Shown: piece after piece, positions 58,140 to 64,000 of the stretch
How positions within the stretch are numbered: position 1 is the first letter of the stretch
Layout: each line of letters opens with the position of its first letter
Assembly (NCBI RefSeq): GCF_000383675.1
Contig: NZ_KB911821.1
Location: forward strand, 806,001-870,000
Source: Terracoccus sp. 273MFTsu3.1
GTDB lineage: Bacteria; Actinomycetota; Actinomycetes; Actinomycetales; Dermatophilaceae
Reading direction: 5' to 3'
Length of the DNA: 64,000 nucleotides
Notes under the pieces: generated by a model
The model's input: only the letters and a program-made list of their open reading frames with translations
Database searches by the model: none
What the model was told of the DNA's origin: nothing
Program-made: the position numbers and the translations under genes

Positions 58140-58976
58140 ATGTCGCAGCACCTTCAGCCTCCCCGACTGTCGTTCGCCGAGCGTGACGCCGAGACGTCCG
58201 AGCTCTTCCGCCGCCTCGCCGCCGCCCGCACACCGGAAGCCTCCGAGCCGATCGTCGAGGAGATCGTCCACCTCTACCTCGACCTCTGCGCCTCCATGGC
58301 CGGACGCTACGACGGACGGGGCGTCGAGCACGACGACCTCGTCCAGGTCGCCCGGCTGGCCCTCGTCAAGGCCGTCCGCCGCTACGAGCCCGGCCACGCC
58401 CCGTCGTTCGCCGCCTACGCCGTGCCCACCATCTCGGGCGAGCTGAAGCGCTGGTTCCGCGACCGCGGCTGGGTCGTGCGGCCACCTCGACGCCTCCAGG
58501 AGCTGCGCGCCAACCTGCAGTCCGTTCGAGGCCGTCTCGAGCAGGAGCTCGGCGCCACCCCCACGGACGCCGAGCTGGCCCAGGCCGTCGGCGCGACGGT
58601 GGAGGAGGTCCGCGAGGTGGCCACGGCAGCCACCGGCTTCCGTCCGCTGTCGCTGGACTGCAGCCCGTCGGACGAGGAGCGCCCCGGCCTCGCGGCCTTC
58701 CTCGCCGCGGACGACGACGACCTCGCCGGGGCGGACGACCGCGTCTGCCTCGCCGATGCGCTGACCGAGCTCGACGACGACGAGCGCGAGCTGCTGCTCA
58801 TGCGCTACGTCGAGGGCATGACCCAGCGCGAGATCGGTGAGGCGCGAGGGGTGAGCCAGATGCAGGTGTCCCGGACACTGCGGCGGATCACCGTCCGGCT
58901 CCACGACCAGCTCGCCGAGCAGGTCGCGCCCACCCCGTCCGCCGAGGCCGCCACGGAGATGGGCACCGCCTCCTGA
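58140..58976 (+). CDS. RNA polymerase sigma factor, SigB/SigF family
   Basis: This is an alternative sigma factor for general stress or development. It has 278 residues. Region 2 is RYDGRGVEHDDLVQVARLALVKAVRRYEPGHAPSFAAYAVPTISGELKRWFRD, with the following WVVRPPRRLQEL. Region 3 has GATPTDAELAQAVGATVEEV, and region 4 LTELDDDERELLLMRYVEGMTQREIGEARGVSQMQVSRTLRRI. No anti-sigma (RsbW-like) gene is adjacent. GTTT/GTGT-GGGTAw promoters upstream of neighbours fit its expected specificity. ATG 58140 follows CGGAG. Confidence 0.93.
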   Translation: MSQHLQPPRLSFAERDAETSELFRRLAAARTPEASEPIVEEIVHLYLDLCASMAGRYDGRGVEHDDLVQVARLALVKAVRRYEPGHAPSFAAYAVPTISGELKRWFRDRGWVVRPPRRLQELRANLQSVRGRLEQELGATPTDAELAQAVGATVEEVREVATAATGFRPLSLDCSPSDEERPGLAAFLAADDDDLAGADDRVCLADALTELDDDERELLLMRYVEGMTQREIGEARGVSQMQVSRTLRRITVRLHDQLAEQVAPTPSAEAATEMGTAS

Positions 58977-59011
58977 GTCACCGGCGGAGACGGCAGGGGC
59001 TGCCGACGCCG

Positions 59012-59767
59012 TCAGTCCGCAGTGGTCGCCCGCCGGGGTCGGTCACCCGTGATCGCGGGCAACGCACCGGTGTCGGTCACCTCGAGCGCCACGTCGTGCA
59101 GCTTGCGGTTCGAGTTCTGGCTCGCCATCCGCAGCAGCCCGAACGCCTGGTCGCGCGTCACGTGGTGCCGGGTCATGAGCACCCCCATCGCGACGCCGAT
59201 CTCGCGGTTCGACAGCAGCGCCCGCTGGAGGTTCTCGACCTGCTCCTGGTGGGCCGAGAGCGCCGCGGCCAGGGCGCCGTGCGTCGCCAGCATCAGGCCG
59301 ACGAGCTCTGACTGCTCGGTGAAGCCGCCGACCTCGTCGGAGTAGATGTTGAGCCCGTCGATGCCGTCACCGACCTCGTGACCCAGGCGGTACGAGAGCA
59401 TGCTGCGCATCCCGAGCTCGCGCGACACTCTCTCACCGAACTCCGGCCACCGGCCGTCGCGCCGCAGGTCCCGCGGGCGGTAGAGGGTGTCGTCGATGAT
59501 GGCGTCGAGGCACGGCCCCGACCCCACGGCATACTGGATCGCGTCGGCCCGGCGGGCCAGGTCGTCCGTCGCCGCGACCGTCCGGAAGCGGCCGTGCTGG
59601 TAGCTCGTGATGCTGGCCCACTTGGCTCCCGGCACCCGCTCGACCGCGATCCGGGCGACCGCGTCGAGCGTGTCGGCCGGCCCCAGGGAGCCGAGCTCGG
59701 AGCCGAGCTTCGCGAACGTCTCGGCGATCTCGCGCACGACGTCGTCGGCCTGCTGGTCCACGCTCAC
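59012..59767 (-). CDS. GAF-ANTAR signalling protein
   Basis: This is a cytoplasmic sensor with RNA-binding output. It has 251 residues. The GAF domain spans about 15-165 (GAKWASITSYQHGRFRTVAATDDLARRADAIQYAVGSGPCLDA). The C-terminal ANTAR domain (about 175-232: LQRALLSNREIGVAMGVLMTRHHVTRDQAFGLLRMASQNSNRKL) is the three-helix antiterminator module that binds paired RNA hairpins. The start GTG 59767 is chosen since upstream frame is low-complexity and overlaps the divergent leader. It converges on the sigma factor gene. The ligand is unknown. Confidence 0.9.
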   Translation of the reverse strand: MSVDQQADDVVREIAETFAKLGSELGSLGPADTLDAVARIAVERVPGAKWASITSYQHGRFRTVAATDDLARRADAIQYAVGSGPCLDAIIDDTLYRPRDLRRDGRWPEFGERVSRELGMRSMLSYRLGHEVGDGIDGLNIYSDEVGGFTEQSELVGLMLATHGALAAALSAHQEQVENLQRALLSNREIGVAMGVLMTRHHVTRDQAFGLLRMASQNSNRKLHDVALEVTDTGALPAITGDRPRRATTAD

Positions 59768-60006
59768 GGGTCCACCCCACCTTCGATCCGTGCCGAATGG
59801 ACCGGTACGCGGCGGGCGAGGGGTCCACGGTCGGTGCTGCTGGTCGTCGGGCACCCTTGCGGGCGCCAGGAGGACAGCGTCCCACGGCTGAGGGACCGCC
59901 GAGGGCCGGTCCGCGCGAGACGTGTCCCGGTCGCGGCGATCGGAGGGCGACCGTCGCGGGTAGGTCATCAGGAGGCCCACCCGAGGAGCAGCTCCCGCAT
60001 GTCGTC

Positions 60007-61368
60007 ATGTCGATCAACCTGATCTATCTCATCGCCGGTGTGGCGATGTTCCTCGCGGCCGTCCTCCCGGCCGTCCTCGACCGGTATGCCGTGTCGGCCG
60101 CGATGGTGCTCCTCCTCCTCGGCATGGGCATCGGCCTGCTGCCGCTGCCCGAGGGGATGCGCCTCGACCCGGTCGTCATCCGCCCGCAGGTCGAGCGCGT
60201 CACCGAGTTCACCATCCTCGTCGCGCTCATGGGCGTCGGTCTCGCGATCGACCGCTCGTTCGACTGGCGCAGCCGCTCCGCCTGGGCCTCGTGGTCGCCG
60301 ACGTGGCGGCTGCTCGCCATCGCCATGCCCCTGACGATCGCGTCGGTGGCCCTGCTCGGGTGGGGTCTCGGCGTCGCGCCGGCGGCTGCCCTGCTGCTCG
60401 GCGCCGCCCTCGCACCGACCGACCCGGTGCTCGCCAGCGACGTCCAGGTGGAGGGTCCGCGGGTCGACGGCTCGGGCCACGCGGGCGAGGCCGGTGACGA
60501 CGGCGCCGACGACGGAGAGGCCCTCGGCGAGCCGGTCGACGAGCAGGACGACGTCCGCTTCGCGCTGACGTCCGAGGCCGGTCTCAACGACGGGCTCGCG
60601 TTCCCCTTCGTCACGGCCGCGGTGCTCCTCGCGTCGGCCGGGAGCTTCTCGTCGTGGGGCCTGCACTGGCTGGCCTGGGACCTCGTCGGCAAGGTCGTCG
60701 TCGGCGTGCTCGTCGGCGTGGCCGTCGGGTGGGGCCTGGCCAGGATCGCCTTCCGGTCGCCGCGCCGGTCGCTGCGACTCGCCGAGCAGGGCGAACCCCT
60801 GCTCGCCCTCGCGGCGCTCGTCATGACCTACGGCCTGAGCCAGCTCGTCGGCGGCTACGGCTTCCTCTCGGTCTTCGCGTGCGGCATGACCCTGCGGGCG
60901 GCCGAGCGCAACCACCGCTACCACCGCTCGATGCACGAGGTCGTCCAGCGGCTCGAGCGTCTGCTAACCCTGATCATCCTGCTCATGCTCGGCATGGCGA
61001 TGACCAAGGGCGTGCTCGGCGAGCTCGACTGGCGCGGCGTCATCATCGCCGTCGCCCTCGTCTTCGTCGTCCGCCCGCTGTCCGGATGGGCGAGCCTGCG
61101 GCTGCGTGCGCGCCCGGCCGACCTCCCGGGCGGACTCGGACGCCGCGAGACGCTGGCGACGGCGTTCTTCGGGGTTCGCGGCATCGGCTCGCTCTACTAC
61201 CTCGCCTTCGCTGCGGGTGAGCACGCCTTCGCCGACGAGCGGTGGCTGTGGTCGACCGTCGCCTTCACCATCCTGCTGTCGGTCATGGTCCACGGCACGC
61301 TCGCCACCCCTGTCATGCGCTACCTCGAGCGCCGGCGGGAGCGCGCCGGGGCGCCCGGCCCGGCCTGA
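60007..61368 (+). CDS. cation:proton antiporter (NhaP/CPA1 type)
   Basis: This is a membrane antiporter exchanging sodium or potassium for protons. It has 453 residues with about 12 helices. The ion-site region reads LAPTDPVLASDVQVEGP and, after an insertion, FALTSEAGLNDGLAFPFV (Asp of N-D). A 33-residue acidic loop (GSGHAGEAGDDGADDGEALG and on) between these is unusual. ATG 60007 starts at MSINLIYLIAG. GGGTAG (59958-59963) lies upstream and may be a stress promoter. It begins divergently from the GAF-ANTAR gene. Confidence 0.9.
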   Translation: MSINLIYLIAGVAMFLAAVLPAVLDRYAVSAAMVLLLLGMGIGLLPLPEGMRLDPVVIRPQVERVTEFTILVALMGVGLAIDRSFDWRSRSAWASWSPTWRLLAIAMPLTIASVALLGWGLGVAPAAALLLGAALAPTDPVLASDVQVEGPRVDGSGHAGEAGDDGADDGEALGEPVDEQDDVRFALTSEAGLNDGLAFPFVTAAVLLASAGSFSSWGLHWLAWDLVGKVVVGVLVGVAVGWGLARIAFRSPRRSLRLAEQGEPLLALAALVMTYGLSQLVGGYGFLSVFACGMTLRAAERNHRYHRSMHEVVQRLERLLTLIILLMLGMAMTKGVLGELDWRGVIIAVALVFVVRPLSGWASLRLRARPADLPGGLGRRETLATAFFGVRGIGSLYYLAFAAGEHAFADERWLWSTVAFTILLSVMVHGTLATPVMRYLERRRERAGAPGPA

Positions 61369-61427
61369 CGGCATACGCCCACGGGTCGGGCGAAACCACC
61401 CCATACCGCGCACGATCCGCCGGATCC

Positions 61428-61453
61428 GTGTGGCCGGGCCGCCACTCGGGTAT
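61428..61453 (+). promoter_or_regulatory. SigB/SigF-type promoter of the glycosyltransferase operon
   Basis: GTGT (61428-61431), 16 bases, GGGTAT (61448-61453). A transcript would start near 61460, just before GTG 61462. Confidence 0.5.
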
Positions 61454-61551
61454 GGGCCTGCGTGGAGGCTCCAGCCCAGCGGCCCCCCGAACCCGCGCCG
61501 GCGCCCCCTCCATCGGTGCGTCGGGCGGCGTGCACCGAGAGGCAAACCGGT

Positions 61552-62643
61552 TTGAGCCCCGTCATCGCATCCGTCCCCGCAGGCCACGTCTACGTCCGTC
61601 ACCTCGCTCCTCCTGACGGCGACACGACGGTGACGCGGCTGCCCGACCCCCGTCCCCGCGCCGACGTGCCCGACGCCCAGTGGTGGCCGCCGCGGATGCT
61701 CGAGCCCGGCTGGGTCGACGCCCACGCCGCCGACTTCGACGTCATGCACGTGCACTTCGGCTTCGACGCCGTGTCACCCGACGACCTCACCCGGGTCGCC
61801 TCGAGCCTGCGCCGCCACGGAAAGCCCCTCGTGCTGACCGTGCACGACCTGCGCAACCCGCACCACCACGAGCGCGAGCTGCACGACGCACAGCTCGGGG
61901 TCCTCGTCGAGGCGGCGGACGCCCTCATCACGCTCACTCCCGGCGCCGCGGCGGAGATCGCCGAGCGGTGGGGACGTGAGGCGCTCGTCGTGCCGCACCC
62001 GCACGTCGTCGAGGAGCCGCGCCTGTCCCGGCCCCGGGCGCCGCACCGTGGCTTCGTCATCGGGGTCCACGCCAAGAGCCTGCGCGCGGGCATGGACCCC
62101 CTGCCCGTCATCGAGGGCATCGTCGCCACGCTGCCCGAGATGCCCGGCGCCCGGCTGCGCGTCGACGCCCACACCGACGTCATGACGCCGGGCGGCCCTC
62201 GGCACGCGACCGACCTCGAGCCCCGGCTCCGGGAGCTCGCAGCGACCGACGGCGTCGACCTGCACGTGCACGACTACTTCAGCGACGACGACCTGTGGGA
62301 CTACCTCCAGTCCCTCGACGTGTCGGTGCTGCCCTACCGCTTCGGCACGCACTCGGGGTGGCTCGAGGCGTGTCACGACCTCGGGACGACGGTCGTCGCC
62401 CCGGACTGCGGCCACTACGCCGACCAGCGTCCGTGCCTCCTCTACGGCGCGCCGGGATCCCTGGCGGCCGCGGCCCCGACGCTCCGGGACGCCCTCCTGA
62501 GCGCGTACCACGAGCGCCCCTCGTGGCGGGCCGAGCCGGAGGAGCGCAGGCGCGAGCGCCATGACGTCTCGCGCGCCCACGAGCAGGTGTATGCCGCCGT
62601 GCTGGCCGCGGCTGCGGAGCGGGGTGTCGCATGCGCGTCGTGA
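61552..62643 (+). CDS. glycosyltransferase (GT4-like)
   Basis: This is a GT-B fold sugar transferase. It has 363 residues from TTG 61552. HVHFGFDAVSPDDL, LVLTVHDLRNPHHHE and ALITLTPGAAAEIAERWG are typical of the acceptor domain. The donor domain has VHVHDYFSDDDLWDYLQSLDVSVLPYRFGTHSGWLEACHDLGTTVVAPDCGHY (the E-x-x-H-like segment). The start is uncertain: GAGAGG lies nine bases before TTG 61552, while GTG 61462 would add 30 Pro/Ala-rich residues and be leaderless from the predicted promoter. The sugar and acceptor are unknown. It overlaps the next gene by 13 bases. Confidence 0.82.
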   Translation: MSPVIASVPAGHVYVRHLAPPDGDTTVTRLPDPRPRADVPDAQWWPPRMLEPGWVDAHAADFDVMHVHFGFDAVSPDDLTRVASSLRRHGKPLVLTVHDLRNPHHHERELHDAQLGVLVEAADALITLTPGAAAEIAERWGREALVVPHPHVVEEPRLSRPRAPHRGFVIGVHAKSLRAGMDPLPVIEGIVATLPEMPGARLRVDAHTDVMTPGGPRHATDLEPRLRELAATDGVDLHVHDYFSDDDLWDYLQSLDVSVLPYRFGTHSGWLEACHDLGTTVVAPDCGHYADQRPCLLYGAPGSLAAAAPTLRDALLSAYHERPSWRAEPEERRRERHDVSRAHEQVYAAVLAAAAERGVACAS

Positions 62644-63713
62644 TCCTCGCTGCCGCGAGGCACCCCATCGCGGAGCCGTTCGCCGGTGGCCTGGAGTCGC
62701 TGACGTGGCACCTCGTGCGGGGGCTGAGGCGACGCGGTGTCGACGTGTCCTTCTTCGCCGGCCCGGGGAGCGACCCGACGCTGGGGGCGACCGCGCTCGA
62801 CGTCGAGCCCCTGCGCCTGAGCCACACCGCCCGGAGCGACACGTCGATGGTGCCGGAGGCCTGGCTGCGCGAGCACCACGCGTACCTGCAGGTCATGCTG
62901 GCGCTCCAGCGACGTCCGGATGTCGCGGTCGTGCACAACAACAGCCTCCACCACCTGCCCGTCGCGATGGCCGACTCGCTGCCGTCACCCGTGCTCACGA
63001 CCCTGCACACTCCGCCGACCCCGTGGCTCGAGCCCGCGATCGAGATCGGCTCCCGGTCACGAAACCCCATGCGGCACAGCCATTTCGTCGCCGTGAGCGA
63101 GCACACCGCGCGGTCGTGGGCGCATGTCACGCCCGCGCACGTCGTGCACAACGGCGTCGACGTCGACCGGTGGGTCGAAGGACCCGGCGGCGACGACCTC
63201 GTCTGGGTGGGACGGCTCGTGCCGGAGAAGGCGCCGCACCGAGCCATCGCCATGGCGCGCGCGGCAGGCCGACGGCTTCGCCTGGCGGGCCCCGTCGGCG
63301 ACGCGGACTACTTCACCCAGCACGTAGCGGGCGAGCTCGGGGACGACGTCGAGTACGTCGGCCACCTCGGTACCGACGGCCTCGTCGCCCTCGTCGGGGC
63401 GAGCGCCGCCATGCTCGTGACGCCGGAGTGGGACGAGCCGTACGGCCTCGTCGCCGCGGAGTCTCTCGCGTGCGGCACGCCGGTCGTGGCCCTCGACCGT
63501 GGTGGCCTGCGCGAGTTCGTCGTGCCCGGGGTCGGGGTGCTGCTCCCCCGCGACTGCGACGACGCGGCTGCTGCCGACGCCGTGGCCGCAGCCGTCGACC
63601 TCGACCGCGCCGCGTGCCGCGCCCATGCCGTCGTCGCCTGCTCGGTGGACCGCATGGTCGAGAGCTACCTCGGGATCTACGAGTCCCTCAGCGCGATGTC
63701 GGGTGCCGCATGA
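62631..63713 (+). CDS. glycosyltransferase family 4 protein
   Basis: This is a retaining GT-B transferase, 360 residues. Features are the N-terminal AEPFAGGLESLTWHLVRGLRRRGVDVSFFAG, LTTLHTPPTPW, AVSEHTARSWAH, HNGVDVDRW, VWVGRLVPEKAPHRAI and the donor-site ESLACGTPVVALDRGGLREFV (preceded by PEWDEPYGLVAAE, the E-x7-E motif). It overlaps the first glycosyltransferase by 13 bases and the next by ATGA, so the three are tightly coupled. It probably contributes to a small glycan or glycolipid. Confidence 0.9.
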   Translation: MRVVILAAARHPIAEPFAGGLESLTWHLVRGLRRRGVDVSFFAGPGSDPTLGATALDVEPLRLSHTARSDTSMVPEAWLREHHAYLQVMLALQRRPDVAVVHNNSLHHLPVAMADSLPSPVLTTLHTPPTPWLEPAIEIGSRSRNPMRHSHFVAVSEHTARSWAHVTPAHVVHNGVDVDRWVEGPGGDDLVWVGRLVPEKAPHRAIAMARAAGRRLRLAGPVGDADYFTQHVAGELGDDVEYVGHLGTDGLVALVGASAAMLVTPEWDEPYGLVAAESLACGTPVVALDRGGLREFVVPGVGVLLPRDCDDAAAADAVAAAVDLDRAACRAHAVVACSVDRMVESYLGIYESLSAMSGAA

Positions 63714-64000
63714 TCGGCTGGTACGTCCACCACCAGGGGCTCGGCCACCTGACCCGCCTGCAGGCCGTCGCCGAGCACCTCGGGACACCGGTCACGGGCA
63801 TCAGCTCCCTGCCGGCCCCCGACGGATGGGCGTCCGAGTGGCTGCAGCTCGACCGCGACGACCGGATGCCTGCCGACGAGGTCGCCCGCGCCGACCCCAC
63901 GGCGGGTGACGTGCTGCACTGGGTCCCGCGGCACGACGCCGGACTGGCCCGCCGTGCCGCGGCGCTGACCGAGTGGGTCACGCGGACACGGCCCTCGCTC
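63710..64000 (+). CDS. glycosyltransferase, MGT/GT28-like (partial)
   Basis: Only the first 97 codons are in the window. MIGWYVHHQGLGHLTRLQAVAEHL is the glycine-rich N-terminal loop of the GT1/GT28 superfamily (G-x-G-H-x-x-R). The start ATG 63710 overlaps the previous stop (ATGA). The rest, including the donor-binding domain, is beyond the right edge, so the exact family is open. Confidence 0.75.
   Translation, partial: MIGWYVHHQGLGHLTRLQAVAEHLGTPVTGISSLPAPDGWASEWLQLDRDDRMPADEVARADPTAGDVLHWVPRHDAGLARRAAALTEWVTRTRPSL

Noticed and set aside
2503-62595. CGGCATAC explained by ordinary codon preference for Ala-Tyr or Tyr-Ala
   Set aside because: It also occurs between genes, on both strands and in registers coding Gly-Ile-Pro or Gly-Met-Pro, and uses codons (TAT, GCA, ATA) that are otherwise rare here.

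Overview
The window is very GC-rich DNA from a high-GC Gram-positive (actinobacterial) chromosome. The supporting evidence is a tRNA-Thr/tRNA-Met/rpmG/MaoC-dehydratase block, a tRNA-Trp/secE/nusG/rplK/rplA block, a NusG with an acidic N-terminal extension, a BldC-type regulator, a LysX fusion, MCE/YrbE genes and many leaderless promoters. Gene content and word usage suggest Intrasporangiaceae (Knoellia/Phycicoccus/Janibacter relatives), but that family call is an inference. I see no integrated phage, insertion sequence, CRISPR array or rRNA.

Layout. 1-4.8 kb: a leftward MCE lipid-import operon (ATPase, two permeases, two or more Mce proteins; the last runs off the left edge). 5-9.3 kb: two uncharacterised proteins and a glycolate-oxidase-type flavoenzyme coupled to a glyoxylate-type aminotransferase. 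9.5-18.5 kb: leftward ribosomal genes (rplL-rplJ with an attenuated leader; rplA-rplK-nusG-secE-tRNA-Trp), interrupted by a DUF3152 protein, a secreted anchor protein and a secreted gamma-glutamyltransferase. 18.7-22.7 kb: aspartate aminotransferase, DUF5709 protein, adenosine deaminase and a lipoprotein. 22.7-25.5 kb: leftward murB, two MaoC dehydratases, rpmG, tRNA-Met and tRNA-Thr. 25.6-30.4 kb: an AI-2E-type exporter, a coiled-coil protein, a degenerate metallo-beta-lactamase-fold protein, and a three-repeat peptide gene translationally coupled to a JmjC/cupin oxygenase. 30.5-35.2 kb: a cobalamin-binding-type protein, the B12 enzyme IcmF and its divergent MarR regulator. 35.3-41.4 kb: sugar epimerase, BldC-like protein, MarR, alditol oxidase, small membrane proteins, OhrR-type regulator, flavin reductase and TetR. 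41.4-45.5 kb: a leftward operon of a glutamate-synthase-like FMN protein, a pyruvate oxidase and a class II amidotransferase. 45.7-54 kb: lysX with an esterase and an SGNH hydrolase, an LLM flavoenzyme and a trehalose-synthase-like GH13 enzyme. 54-61.4 kb: a cluster that looks like a general-stress regulon (Rho-N protein, SDRs, zinc alcohol dehydrogenase, SigB/SigF-type sigma factor, GAF-ANTAR protein, cation/proton antiporter). 61.5-64 kb: the start of a glycosyltransferase operon.

Two observations stand out. The octamer CGGCATAC is found 32 times across the window, on both strands, inside and between genes, and it forces otherwise rare codons (TAT, GCA, ATA). Separately, the repeat peptide at 28919-29191 overlaps a histidine/arginine-hydroxylase-type oxygenase gene at a TGATG junction, an arrangement expected for a modified-peptide (RiPP-like) system.
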